64,000 nucleotides of DNA from Oscillospiraceae bacterium (GCA_024404875.1 JAKSPK010000006.1:24135-88134); one strand, 5' to 3'; shown: positions 1 to 8,285, counted from the first letter of the stretch. Made by a program: numbers and translations. The notes: generated by a model not told the origin, from the sequence alone.

Positions 1-121
1 ACAGGAAACCCGCAGGCAGCATGAGCCACGCGAAGATTCGGTCATAGCTTTGCAGAATCCATTTTGGTCTCGTGACCGGCTGCGGAAAGGAATAACTATT
101 TTGCGAATAGGGCTGTATCAT
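1..121 (-). CDS. N-terminal fragment of an unidentified protein (runs off the window)
   Basis: An open frame of 40 codons starts at an ATG (119-121) preceded by AAGGAG eight bases upstream and stays open to the window edge. The N-terminus reads MIQPYSQNSYSFPQPVTRPK, then a segment ending in FAWLMLPAGFL that looks like the start of a membrane helix. It follows the DUF2975 and HTH genes on the same strand, 84 bp after the HTH stop, so it may share their transcript. The family cannot be named from this piece; a polytopic membrane protein is a guess from the hydrophobic turn. Confidence 0.55.
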   Translation of the reverse strand, partial: MIQPYSQNSYSFPQPVTRPKWILQSYDRIFAWLMLPAGFL

Positions 122-205
122 GTCATACACTCCTTCAGATATATTTTGACGGCAATGCTTTGATCTGTTTCAGATGTTTACAGGTGATTGCCGAGGCTGC
201 TGCGG

Positions 206-415
206 TTATTCGTCTTTCACATATTCCAGCACATCGCCGGGCTGACAGTTCAGCTCGCGGCAAATCGCCTCCAGTGTCGAAAAACGGACAGCCTTCGCTT
301 TGTTGTTTTTCAATATTGACAGATTGGCCGGTGTGATGTCCACGCGTTCGGCAAGCTCTCCGGCGGAGATCTTGCGCTTTGCCATCATGACATCGAGATT
401 GACAACGATCGGCAT
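206..415 (-). CDS. Small XRE/YozG-like helix-turn-helix regulator
   Basis: A 69-residue protein that is almost entirely one helix-turn-helix domain (AELAERVDITPANLSILKNN type). Proteins of this size and pattern are YozG-like transcriptional regulators that are often encoded next to DUF2975 membrane proteins, as here. A longer frame extends upstream, but ATG 413-415 has AAAGGAG in the right place (11 bases upstream) and gives the usual domain length. The gene starts 15 bp after the DUF2975 stop, so the two are probably co-transcribed from the promoter at 915-943 and may autoregulate through the inverted repeat at 952-966. Confidence 0.85.
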   Translation of the reverse strand: MPIVVNLDVMMAKRKISAGELAERVDITPANLSILKNNKAKAVRFSTLEAICRELNCQPGDVLEYVKDE

Positions 416-429
416 TTTCTCCGCTCCTT

Positions 430-882
430 TCAGATTGTATAATCGTTTTCTTCGCGCAGTGCAACGGCTGCTTCCAGCATATTCTTCATAACGCGCAGCA
501 GCAGCCCTGCAAATGCCGCGATGAATGCGACAAAGAATGCAAGAAAACGCCAGTAGCAAAGCACCAGCCAGATCAGCGCCACGCCGAAGCAGCACCAGGC
601 GATCCGGCGGAAGCAGACGGTGTTTTCCGTCACAAAGATCTGTTGCTTCGCAAAGCGATTCAGCAGTGAATGCAGCTGCCAGAGCGCGATCAGCGCGAGA
701 ATCGCACTCAGATACAGCGCGATATTCAGCACAATATGGATCGGCGCTTCGTCGGAGACCGCATCATACCATTCCGTGATGACCGGGATGCAGAACAGCG
801 ATGCGATGCCGAGCGCGAATGCCGCGATCGTCAGACAGCGTGAGAGAAACAACGATTTTTCGGAAGTCCATTTCGGGTTCAT
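430..882 (-). CDS. DUF2975 family four-helix membrane protein
   Basis: A 150-residue integral membrane protein with about four hydrophobic segments (roughly residues 14-37, 48-70, 95-115, 115-135) and the short basic N-terminus MNPKW. Layout, length and the partner HTH gene match the DUF2975 family, whose biochemical role is not established; the pairing suggests a membrane signal passed to the small regulator (inference). The start is ATG 880-882, ten bases after AAGGAG; the upstream in-frame GTG at 889-891 lies practically on the Shine-Dalgarno and is not usable. Confidence 0.8.
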   Translation of the reverse strand: MNPKWTSEKSLFLSRCLTIAAFALGIASLFCIPVITEWYDAVSDEAPIHIVLNIALYLSAILALIALWQLHSLLNRFAKQQIFVTENTVCFRRIAWCCFGVALIWLVLCYWRFLAFFVAFIAAFAGLLLRVMKNMLEAAVALREENDYTI

Positions 883-914
883 TTTCAGCACACTCCTTCT
901 TGCTTTCTGGATTT

Positions 915-943
915 AGTATAGCACGGATTTTTTCGTTTGTCAA
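915..943 (-). promoter_or_regulatory. Sigma-A promoter of the DUF2975-HTH unit
   Basis: On the minus strand TTGACA (938-943) and TATACT (915-920) are separated by exactly 17 bases, 33 bp upstream of the DUF2975 start. The -10 context GTGCTATACT resembles that of the two pilin promoters. Confidence 0.75.
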
Positions 944-951
944 TAGTTTTT

Positions 952-966
952 TATCGAAAAACGATA
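952..966. promoter_or_regulatory. Candidate operator TATCG-N5-CGATA
   Basis: A perfect inverted repeat, TATCG AAAAA CGATA, lies just upstream of the -35 box of the DUF2975-HTH promoter and in the leader region of the divergent DUF2752 gene. Its position and symmetry fit a dimeric helix-turn-helix regulator, most simply the small HTH protein encoded at 206-415. Binding is inferred only. Confidence 0.4.
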
Positions 967-1018
967 TATTTTTTTCGAAGATCAAGATATACGCCTCGGA
1001 GAGGAGCTCGTTTGAAAC

Positions 1019-1417
1019 ATGAAAAGCAAGCTGATGCTTACAAAATCGCAAAAAATCGCACTGCTCTGCGCACTGCCGTTGATGGCGGCGGCAGCACTGG
1101 TATTGGCAAGCCGCTTCTATGCAGCCTATATCATGGAGTATGTGCCGCCCTGTATTCTGCGCACATTCACCGGCCTGCTTTGTCCGGGCTGCGGAATGAC
1201 GCACGCGGTCTTTGCACTGGCACGCGGCGATCTTGTGGATTCATTGCGGGAGAATGCGCTCCTGCTGTTCGGTGCAGTCATCCTGCTTCTGCGGTATATT
1301 GAGCTGTGGTTCGGTGTACTGGGGGGCGGCCGGAATCTGATTCCGCGCAGCAACGGGTTCTGGAGCGGTGTCTTTCTCTTCTGGACGGTTTTTTTTATCA
1401 TTCGCAATTTCATTTGA
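1019..1417 (+). CDS. DUF2752 family membrane protein
   Basis: A 132-residue membrane protein with the family signature CPGCGMTHAVFALARGDL (about residues 55-72) followed by the conserved SLRENALLL stretch. Three hydrophobic segments are visible (about 13-31, 80-98, 115-130). The CPxCG-H motif could bind a metal or form a disulfide, but the function of the family is unknown. AGGAG lies 12 bases upstream of the ATG. It is divergent from the DUF2975 unit and is followed 16 bp later by a single-pass membrane protein on the same strand, so the two may be co-expressed. Confidence 0.8.
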   Translation: MKSKLMLTKSQKIALLCALPLMAAAALVLASRFYAAYIMEYVPPCILRTFTGLLCPGCGMTHAVFALARGDLVDSLRENALLLFGAVILLLRYIELWFGVLGGGRNLIPRSNGFWSGVFLFWTVFFIIRNFI

Positions 1418-1433
1418 AGAAAGGTAAGGCACA

Positions 1434-2288
1434 ATGGATATCAAAGTATTTCTCAAAAAAAACAGGGGACTATTCGTTTTTCTGACGGTCATCGCGGTGA
1501 TTGTGGGCTGCTGGTTTCTGATCTGGGGACATCTTGGCAGGCAGGTGGAAAAGGCAGCCTATGAAGCCGTTTTCGATCAGCTCATCTTTGACGGCGCATA
1601 CTATCACCGATGCAATCTCGTGACTGTGCAGGACTATTTGCCGGAGGTGCAGGAGATCGGGGCGGCGCTGTGCGGGGAGCAGCTCGGTACACTGAGCTTC
1701 CCTGCGGAAGAGGGGACGGTCAAGTGTCCGCTCTTTGCCTGCAAGCCGCTGACTGATGCGGGCAAAATGAATGCTGTCATTCTGTTGGAGCGGGATGGCG
1801 GTCTTTCGCCTTATGAGCTTGCGGGCTTCCGTTATCTCGATGAAAGTCCGTCGATCTGGGCGGTCTGCTCGTCCTACGGCATCGGCCGTGCGACCGATCT
1901 CGAATCTGTTACTGTGACTGATCCGGAGACCGGCGAAAGTGAGACGATCACTGATGAAAATGCGCTCTCGGATTTCTTTGACAAATTCGTAAAGCTTGGC
2001 GAGGATCTCGGCCAGGCAGGGACGGCAAAGGCATATTATGATGCATATACCGCGGAATTCGGCGAATCGGATGACATTGTGCTGGATGATGATACCGTTA
2101 AGGCAGCGAATGAGGAGATCAATGAAAAAGCGCTCGCCTTCTGGACAAAGGATCTTCGACAGATTACAATTCGCATGAAAAACGGCTATTTGCTGCGCGA
2201 CTGCATCTATGCGCCGGTTCCGAAGGTTTTTTCTGTATACGGAGATTATGCGGTCACGGTGCCTTTCTTTGAAGCAATATCGCAATAA
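1434..2288 (+). CDS. Single-pass membrane protein of unknown function
   Basis: A 284-residue protein with a basic N-terminus (MDIKVFLKKNRG), one hydrophobic segment at about residues 13-32, and a soluble C-terminal part predicted outside the cell. The soluble part is acidic and contains three or four cysteines. No family is recognised. The ATG follows AAGAAAGGTAAGG and lies 16 bp after the DUF2752 stop. The next gene has its own strong promoter, so this gene probably ends the transcript that begins with DUF2752. Confidence 0.7.
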   Translation: MDIKVFLKKNRGLFVFLTVIAVIVGCWFLIWGHLGRQVEKAAYEAVFDQLIFDGAYYHRCNLVTVQDYLPEVQEIGAALCGEQLGTLSFPAEEGTVKCPLFACKPLTDAGKMNAVILLERDGGLSPYELAGFRYLDESPSIWAVCSSYGIGRATDLESVTVTDPETGESETITDENALSDFFDKFVKLGEDLGQAGTAKAYYDAYTAEFGESDDIVLDDDTVKAANEEINEKALAFWTKDLRQITIRMKNGYLLRDCIYAPVPKVFSVYGDYAVTVPFFEAISQ

Positions 2289-2324
2289 ACGGGAAACCGA
2301 TCGAAAAAACAGACAGAGAATCTC

Positions 2325-2353
2325 TTGACAGAACACTGAAAACAGAGTATAAT
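2325..2353 (+). promoter_or_regulatory. Sigma-A promoter of the TM2-domain gene
   Basis: TTGACA (2325-2330), a 17-base spacer, then TATAAT (2348-2353): full consensus. Transcription would start about 2360, giving a leader of about 60 bases before the ATG at 2423. Confidence 0.85.
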
Positions 2354-2422
2354 ACAATTAGCTTATCATGTGCAGAGGTTGAACGCACAGATGTGCTTTT
2401 TGAAGTTAAAGGAGGCAGCAAT

Positions 2423-3118
2423 ATGTTTTGCAGAAATTGTGCAGAGGTTATGCTTGATACAGACGTTACCTGTCCGAAGTGCGGCTTTGCCGTTGGCACA
2501 GGTGTCAAATATTGTTCCCAGTGCGGATCGGAAACGCCCCCCGGCACCGTGATCTGCGAGATCTGCGGGCAGGCTGTGACCAGTGTTCCGAACGGTGACG
2601 GAATCCCGTTTCAGGCGCAGCCCGATTTCCAGCAGCAGTTCTCAACGCCCGGCTATCAGGATCCGAATTCGTTCCAGCAGCCGCAGTTTACACAGGCGCA
2701 GCAGTACGGACAACAGCCCCAGTATGGCCAGCAGCAGTACGGTCAACAGCAATACGGCCAGCAGCAGTATGGCCAGCAGCAGTACGGAACCCGCTCAGCT
2801 GATCCCAATGCCTATGGTCAGCAGGCAGGTTATTCTGCACCGAACACTTTCCAGCAGAACAGCGCCGGTCAGTTCTACCAGGGTGTGAACTATAAGTCCA
2901 AGGTCGCGGCAGGTCTGCTCGGTATCTTCCTTGGTGTTTTCGGTGTCCACAACTTCTACCTCGGCTTTACCGGCAAGGCTATCGCACAGCTTCTGCTTTC
3001 GATCCTCTCCTGCGGCGCGCTGAGCTTTGTCTCCGCAATCTGGGGACTGATCGAGGGCATTATGATTCTGACAGGCTCGATCAAGACGGACGGCAAGGGA
3101 CTTCCGCTTAAGGATTGA
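2423..3118 (+). CDS. Double zinc-ribbon, Q/Y-repeat, TM2-domain membrane protein
   Basis: A 231-residue protein in three parts. Residues 1-50 hold two zinc-ribbon knuckles (CRNC...CPKC and CSQC...CEIC). Residues about 65-150 are a low-complexity linker rich in Gln, Tyr and Gly, including tandem QQQYG units. Residues about 160-225 form a TM2 domain with the signature GIFLGVFGVHNFYLG and two membrane helices. The zinc-ribbon plus TM2 architecture is common in Firmicutes, but its role is unknown. An in-frame upstream ATG exists at 2393, but AAAGGAGG directly precedes ATG 2423, which also opens the zinc ribbon. Confidence 0.85.
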   Translation: MFCRNCAEVMLDTDVTCPKCGFAVGTGVKYCSQCGSETPPGTVICEICGQAVTSVPNGDGIPFQAQPDFQQQFSTPGYQDPNSFQQPQFTQAQQYGQQPQYGQQQYGQQQYGQQQYGQQQYGTRSADPNAYGQQAGYSAPNTFQQNSAGQFYQGVNYKSKVAAGLLGIFLGVFGVHNFYLGFTGKAIAQLLLSILSCGALSFVSAIWGLIEGIMILTGSIKTDGKGLPLKD

Positions 3119-3148
3119 TCCGGCACGCACACAGAACGATAACATAAG

Positions 3149-3211
3149 AGCAGCACTGAATAAAGCCTGCCTGATGGCTTAACGGCACATCCGCTATGTG
3201 CGGTGTTGCCC
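3149..3211 (+). repeat. Dispersed AGGCAAYACC repeat, copy A (short form)
   Basis: This copy has the conserved core AAAGCCTGCCTGATGGCTT followed by GGCACATC and ends in GTGCGGTGTTGCCC, matching the longer copies at 47156-47270 and 49241-49325. The 5' terminus (GCAGCACTG) has diverged and the inner arm is missing, so it looks like a shortened or decayed copy. It sits 30 bp after the TM2 gene stop. Confidence 0.65.
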
Positions 3212-3396
3212 AAACTGTCATGAATTATCATTCGCTTATCATCTGCTTATCATGTTTGCCTGAAAATATTCAGGTTCATTTAAGTTGCTTCCGGTATACT
3301 GGAATCAAGCTCAGGGGGATACCGTTAGTCAGACGGCTCATGAAAGCTCGACATCCTTTCCGTACCTGAAACGAATATGTTAAGGAGGCAACCGTT

Positions 3397-4155
3397 ATGG
3401 CAATCAGTACATTTCAGCGCCGTGAGGTCAAATTTCTGCTTTCGGCAGAACAGTTTGCAGCACTGATGAATGTTGTGGATGAACATATGAATCCTGATCC
3501 TTACTGCCTGGACGGAAAGGAATACGGCATCTACAATATTTATTACGATACGCCGGATAATCTGCTGATCCGCAGATCCATCGAAAAGCCTTATTACAAG
3601 GAAAAGCTTCGTCTGCGGAGCTATTACTCCCCGGCAGCGCCGGATTCCTCCGTGTTCCTCGAAGTCAAAAAGAAGGTCGGCGGCATCGTCACGAAGCGCC
3701 GCGTCTCCATGGCACTTCAGGAGGCGGATGCCTATGTCCAGACGCGTGTGAAGCCGTACTGTGAGCGCTTCATCGACAGGCAGGTCATGCGTGAGCTGGA
3801 TATCTTCCTCAATTTCTACAGTACTCTCCAGCCGCGGCAGTATATCAGCTACCAGCGTGCTGCATACTTCGGCAAGGACGATCCTGAATTCCGCCTGACC
3901 TTCGACCGGCAGATCACTGCAAGACGCTATGACCTGACGCTCGCGAAGGAAAGCTATGGTGAGCAGATCATTCTGCCCGATCAGCGAATTATGGAGATCA
4001 AGGTGCCGGGTTCGATCCCACTCTGGATGAGCCAAGCACTCTCCAGGCTGGAAATCCGCCGCATCAGCTTCTCGAAGTACGGCACGGCCTATAAGCGCTA
4101 TGTGCGCCGGCTTGTAAAGGAACAAAAGGAAGAAAGGAAGATCATTTATGCTTAA
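3397..4155 (+). CDS. VTC-domain polyphosphate polymerase family protein
   Basis: A 252-residue protein of the VTC domain family, relatives of the catalytic tunnel of the yeast vacuolar transporter chaperone Vtc4, which polymerises inorganic polyphosphate from ATP. Visible tunnel motifs are the basic RREVKF start, YYDTPDNLLIRRSIEKP (about residues 48-64), KLRLRSYY, FLEVKKK and the C-terminal IMEIKVPG, which carry the alternating Lys/Arg and Glu residues of triphosphate tunnel enzymes. It has no signal peptide, so it should act in the cytoplasm. AAGGAGG precedes the ATG. It overlaps the next gene (DUF4956) by 8 bp, which implies translational coupling and a joint role with that membrane protein. 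Polymerase activity is inferred from the family. Confidence 0.88.
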   Translation: MAISTFQRREVKFLLSAEQFAALMNVVDEHMNPDPYCLDGKEYGIYNIYYDTPDNLLIRRSIEKPYYKEKLRLRSYYSPAAPDSSVFLEVKKKVGGIVTKRRVSMALQEADAYVQTRVKPYCERFIDRQVMRELDIFLNFYSTLQPRQYISYQRAAYFGKDDPEFRLTFDRQITARRYDLTLAKESYGEQIILPDQRIMEIKVPGSIPLWMSQALSRLEIRRISFSKYGTAYKRYVRRLVKEQKEERKIIYA

Positions 4156-4909
4156 TAGTTTTGCAGCAACCGTTCCGGTCATTTTCAGGCAGATATTCAA
4201 CGACCAGTCAGAAGCGAATATCAACTTCCCGTCCGTCTGGCAGGTTCTGGCCTGCATCATCAGCGCATTGGTGCTGGGGTTTCTGATCGGTCTGGTCTAT
4301 ATGTTCACCCACCGCAAGAGCGGCTATGCACAGAGCTATGTGCTCGCCATGCCGATGCTCTCCGGTCTGGTCGCAACGATCATTGTGATGATGTGCCTGC
4401 TTGCAAGCAGCACGACCGGCGTAACCGCCGCGATCTCGCTGACCGGTGCATTTTCACTTGTCCGCTTCCGTTCCGCCCCCGGCGATCCGCGTGACATCGC
4501 GTATGTGTTCTTTGCGATGGTCATGGGGACGGTCTGCGGCATCGGCTTCATCGGCTATGCCTGCCTGATCTTTCTGATCCTCGCTGCCGTCCTGATCCTG
4601 TTCAATGTCATCAACTTCGCAGCGCCGAAGACACAGGATATGACACTCAAGGTCACGATTCCCGAAAATCTGAATTACAGCGGGCTGTTCGATCAGGTGT
4701 TTGAAAAATATACAACTGATTCCGTACTCCGTCGAGTCAAGACGACAGACTTCGGAACTCTCTTTGATCTGATTTATTCTGTCCGCATCAAGACCGATGC
4801 AGACCAGAAGAAGTTCATTGACGAAATCCGCGCATTGAACGGAAACCTCAATGTCACCCTGGTTCTTTATAAATACGACGATCAGATCTACGATACCAAA
4901 GCAAAGTAA
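4148..4909 (+). CDS. DUF4956 family membrane protein
   Basis: A 253-residue protein with about four membrane helices (roughly residues 33-55, 75-98, 98-118, 126-155) and a soluble cytoplasmic C-terminal domain of about 90 residues with a ferredoxin-like alternation of strands. The stretch SLVRFRSAPGDPRDIAYVF between helices is the hallmark of DUF4956 proteins. These regularly neighbour VTC-domain genes in Firmicutes. A plausible but untested role is a membrane partner that exports or anchors the polymer made by the VTC protein. It starts inside the VTC reading frame and is followed 75 bp later by a carbohydrate-binding lipoprotein. Confidence 0.85.
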   Translation: MLNSFAATVPVIFRQIFNDQSEANINFPSVWQVLACIISALVLGFLIGLVYMFTHRKSGYAQSYVLAMPMLSGLVATIIVMMCLLASSTTGVTAAISLTGAFSLVRFRSAPGDPRDIAYVFFAMVMGTVCGIGFIGYACLIFLILAAVLILFNVINFAAPKTQDMTLKVTIPENLNYSGLFDQVFEKYTTDSVLRRVKTTDFGTLFDLIYSVRIKTDADQKKFIDEIRALNGNLNVTLVLYKYDDQIYDTKAK

Positions 4910-4984
4910 ATCTTCCGGAGGACTGAGGTGCTGAGATCGGTACCTCAGTCCTTTTCGTCACTGTGCAGAGAAAGGTTTTGTGAT

Positions 4985-6430
4985 ATGAAAGAGAACATGA
5001 AAAAAGGGCGTTCTGCCGCGTGGCTGACTGCAGTACTAGCGCTGGCGGCAATGCTTTCGGCCTGCGGACAGGACAGCGGCATCGTGCAGACGGCCAAAGA
5101 TAACAGTATTGCAGAGGCGGAATCCTCCGCAGATGAAAGCACAGAGGCGGAGGATTCTGTTTCCGACGAAAGCAGCATAGACGACAGCTCCGCCGCAGAC
5201 AGCAGCAAATCTGAAATCAGCAAGAGCAGCGGTGACAGCTCTGCTGCGGATTCCAAATCTGAATCGTCATCGGTCAAATCATCCAAGCCTGAAAGCAGCA
5301 CTGCATCCAAATCGTCCGATTCCAAATCAGACAGCAGCTCGCATCAATCCGGCGGCAGCCAGAGCACGCAGGGCGGTCAGTCTGCGGGCGGCAATACGAC
5401 GGAGAACAGCTCTGGAAGCAGCAGTCAGATTGTCGATCCCGATGATGCAGAAGAGGATGCTGAGGCTGTCAGCTATATCTATCTCGCGGACGGCGCGACC
5501 AAATATACCGGCGGCGGCGTATCGGTCAGCGGTGACACGATCAAGATCGGTGACGGCGGCTCCTATGAGCTTTCCGGTACATTGTCAAACGGTCAGATCC
5601 TTGTGCTGACCGACAATAAAAAGGTCAAGCTGCGTCTGAACGGCGTCAGCATAACGAATCAGTCCGGCTCTGCAATCAACTGCCAGAGCGCCAAAAAGCT
5701 GACGGTCAATGCGCTTGCAGGCTCGGTGAATTATCTTGAGGACGGCGGCGAGCATGATGCCGATAAGGGCACGATCTTCTCTGAGGATACGGTTACGCTC
5801 AAGGGTGACGGTGAGCTGAATATCAAGGCGAATTACGCACACGGCGTTCAGAGCGATGATGATATCATCGTCAACGGCGGCAATATCAATATCACTTCCA
5901 CGAAATCCTGTCTGCATTCCAATGACGGCATTGAGATCAACGGCGGCAATCTTTTCTGCGATGGCGGCACGAACGGCATCAAGACCGACGGCTATATCAC
6001 GATCACTGGCGGTGATTCGGTTTTTATCGGCGGAACCCGTGAGGAGAAGGGTGCGATTTACTGCAGCGGTCTGTTCACTGTGGCAGGCGGCAGTTTCCGT
6101 GCGATCGGCAATACCTGTGTAATGCCGGATGCGCAGACATCCGCGCAGAATGTGATCGGTGCAGTTTTCTCAGAGCAGCAGCAGGGCGGTACGCTGGTCA
6201 GTTTTGCAAGCGGCGGCAATACCGTTTTGACGATGACCTCTCCGCGCACATTCAAGTATGTGGTTTATGCCGGGGGAAATCTGTCATCCGGCGCAGAGTA
6301 TACGGTTTCTTATGGTGGAACGAGCGACGCTTCGCCGGAGCATTACACCTATTACGGAACTTATTCCGGCGGCAAGGATGGCGGCAGTTTTACGCTTGAC
6401 AGCAATGTCCTGTTTTACAATGTGAAATGA
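4985..6430 (+). CDS. Carbohydrate-binding domain lipoprotein (DUF4353/Cthe_2159-like)
   Basis: A 481-residue secreted lipoprotein. The signal peptide ends in the lipobox LSAC (Cys at about residue 27). A Ser/Asp/Lys-rich linker (about residues 35-150) is followed by a beta-helical domain to the C-terminus with repeated turns of the type DDIIVNGGNINI, GIEINGGNLFCDGGTNGIKTDGYITITGG. This pattern is typical of the Cthe_2159 family, whose Clostridium thermocellum founder binds cellulose and acidic pectin in a calcium-dependent parallel beta-helix. The start ATG 4985 is preceded by AGAAAGG; a longer frame from 4928 would spoil the signal peptide. It probably shares the VTC-DUF4956 transcript. A related protein follows the pilus locus at 25866-27383. 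Confidence 0.85.
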   Translation: MKENMKKGRSAAWLTAVLALAAMLSACGQDSGIVQTAKDNSIAEAESSADESTEAEDSVSDESSIDDSSAADSSKSEISKSSGDSSAADSKSESSSVKSSKPESSTASKSSDSKSDSSSHQSGGSQSTQGGQSAGGNTTENSSGSSSQIVDPDDAEEDAEAVSYIYLADGATKYTGGGVSVSGDTIKIGDGGSYELSGTLSNGQILVLTDNKKVKLRLNGVSITNQSGSAINCQSAKKLTVNALAGSVNYLEDGGEHDADKGTIFSEDTVTLKGDGELNIKANYAHGVQSDDDIIVNGGNINITSTKSCLHSNDGIEINGGNLFCDGGTNGIKTDGYITITGGDSVFIGGTREEKGAIYCSGLFTVAGGSFRAIGNTCVMPDAQTSAQNVIGAVFSEQQQGGTLVSFASGGNTVLTMTSPRTFKYVVYAGGNLSSGAEYTVSYGGTSDASPEHYTYYGTYSGGKDGGSFTLDSNVLFYNVK

Positions 6431-6465
6431 GTCCTCAACTGATTGATCAATAAAAGAAACAGCAG

Positions 6466-6497
6466 GCATACCGGCAAAGTGAAAAATGCCGGGATGC
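6466..6497 (+). terminator. Hairpin after the carbohydrate-binding gene
   Basis: GCAT-a-CCGGCA pairs with TGCCGG-g-ATGC around a 10-base loop, 35 bp after the stop codon. No clear T-run follows on the plus strand, so termination is plausible but not certain. Confidence 0.45.
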
Positions 6498-6536
6498 AAA
6501 AGGCACATCTGTGCTAACATTCCGAATAAAAAGAAA

Positions 6537-6623
6537 CACGCTGTTGTTTGCAGCTTTTGTCAAGTGACTGCTCCGTGCATTACGGAGTGATGTCACCAAA
6601 CAAAAGCCGCGAACAGCAGCGTG
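6537..6623. other. 87-bp near-perfect long hairpin between convergent genes
   Basis: Almost the whole segment folds on itself: CACGCTG/CAGCGTG, TGTTT/GAACA, GC/GC, GCTTTTGT/ACAAAAGC, GTGAC/GTCAC and CTCCGT/ACGGAG in succession, with only small internal loops. Read on the minus strand it is followed by a T-rich stretch (complement of 6525-6536), so it could terminate the symporter transcript, although it is much longer than ordinary terminators in this window. A MITE-like remnant or an RNA element is an alternative. Confidence 0.55.
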
Positions 6624-6700
6624 TAATTTTGAGACGGGAGGATTGTGGGCATTACCGTGCCCAATCGAATCGGAGCCGCGCACTGAACAGGGCGGGAGTG

Positions 6701-8118
6701 TTATTTCCAGAAACTCAGATTCTCGGTATCCAAACCGATGTTCTTGGCAAGAAACTGCGGATCTTGGCCGGACTTTTTCTGCTTCTCATAATCCTTCAGC
6801 GCCGCAAAGACCTGCTTTGACAGCATCAAGCAGCAAGGGATATTGATGAGCGTCATAAAGCCCATTGTGATATCCGCGATCGTCCATGCAAAGCTCATTT
6901 CCATGAGCGCACCGGCGAAGATCACGGCAATGCAGAAGATATAGAAGCCGATCATGAAGCGCTTGGAGGGCTGCTTTTTGCCGTTGAGATAGATCAGCGC
7001 ATTGTCTACATAATAGAGATTGCCGAGCAGCGTCGTGAATGCAAACAGCACCATTGCAACTGTGATGAAAATCGGCCCTGCGCTGCCGAAAACCGTCGAG
7101 ATCGCGTTCTGCACATACATCGAACCGGAAACGGATTCGTTGTAGGGTGTGTTTGTGCTGAGACACATAAAAGCGGTCGCGGTGCAAAGCAAAATCGTGT
7201 CTATGTAAACGGAAACTGTTTGTACGAGTCCCTGCTTGACGGGATGCGTGACATCTGCGGAGGCGGATGCATTCGGTGCAGAGCCGACGCCCGCTTCATT
7301 GGAGTAAAGGCCTCGTTTGATGCCCATGACCAGGCAGCTTCCGGCCAGTCCGCCGAAGATCGAGCGGAAATCAAATGCATCCTCAAAGATGATCGCGAAC
7401 ATATGCGGAATGTTTTTGATATTCGCGAAGATGATGATGAGCGAGATCAGCACATAGGCAATGCCCATGCACGGCACAATCTTCTCGGTTAGCTTGAGGA
7501 TGCGCTTACCGCCGCCCATGATGCAGTAGCCGACGGTGAGTGCGAGGATGATGCCGACAATGATCGGCGTGGTCTCCGCATTATAAAAGCTGTAGACTTC
7601 AAAGGTGGACTGCAGATTATAGGAGCAAAGCAGATTGAAACCGACCGCATAGGTCGCAATCAGGAAGATGCAGAAAAGCACGGAGAGATGTTTCTTTTTC
7701 AGTGCTTCCTCGATGTAGTAGGCGGGGCCGCCGTAGCAGCTGCCGTCCGATTTTTTCTTTTGTAGATCTGCGCGAGCGTACTTTCGACAAATGCCGATGC
7801 CGAACCAATGATGCACATCAGCCACATCCAGAAGCAGGCACCGGGCCCGCCGATGCAGATTGCGGTCGAGACACCGACGATATTGCCGGTGCCGACACGG
7901 GAGGCCGTTGAGACGATCAGCGCCTGAAAGGACGAGACCTTTTGTGCACCTTTCGGCTTTTCGACAATCAGCCGACAGGCTTCGCCGAACAGACGGATCT
8001 GCGCAAATCGTGTCCGGAATGAGAAGTACAGTCCGGCGGCGGCAAGGATGATGATAAGTACCGGATAATACATGACATCATCTATTTTGTTGAGTATGTT
8101 CATGAGACTGTCAAGCAT
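6701..8118 (-). pseudogene. Alanine/glycine:cation symporter (AGCS family), frameshifted
   Basis: Two overlapping minus-strand frames together give a complete AGCS (SSF-like sodium:amino-acid) symporter of about 472 residues. The N-terminal part (8118 to about 7756, starting MLDSLMNILN after AAGGAGG) holds the conserved GTGNIVGVSTAI motif. The C-terminal part (about 7756 to 6701) continues with SDGSCYGGPAYYIEEAL and about eight membrane helices. They join at an A6 run (7751-7756 on the minus strand) where one A is missing relative to the intact frame: ...QIYKRK then SDGSCYGG. The remainder of the protein is intact, so the lesion is recent, a sequencing or assembly error, or a site of -1 slippage (A AAA AAT). 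An intact protein would import alanine or glycine with sodium. Confidence 0.8.
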
Positions 8119-8227
8119 GGGTTCCTCCTTGGGTTTGGCTGTGAATTTTCAGTCAAGCTGCGGGATGATAGGAATAGTTTTTGCAGGATTCGTCAAGCAG
8201 AATATGCAAGATGCAAATTCAGCGCAG

Positions 8228-8269
8228 AAAAAGGGAGCAGTCCCCGTTCAGAGAACTGCCCGCTTTTTT
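8228..8269. terminator. Bidirectional-looking terminator after the acidic lipoprotein gene
   Basis: GGGagCAGT (8233-8241) and ACTGCCC (8255-8261) pair around a 13-base loop. On the minus strand the stem is followed by TTTTT (complement of 8228-8232), which ends the lipoprotein transcript and separates it from the symporter gene. A T6 run also follows on the plus strand. Confidence 0.75.
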
Positions 8270-8285
8270 ATTTCGTTATCAGCCA

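Noticed and set aside
2701-2800. Tandem 12-15 bp repeats
   Set aside because: They encode the QQQYG linker of the TM2 protein; there is no sign of an independent repeat element.
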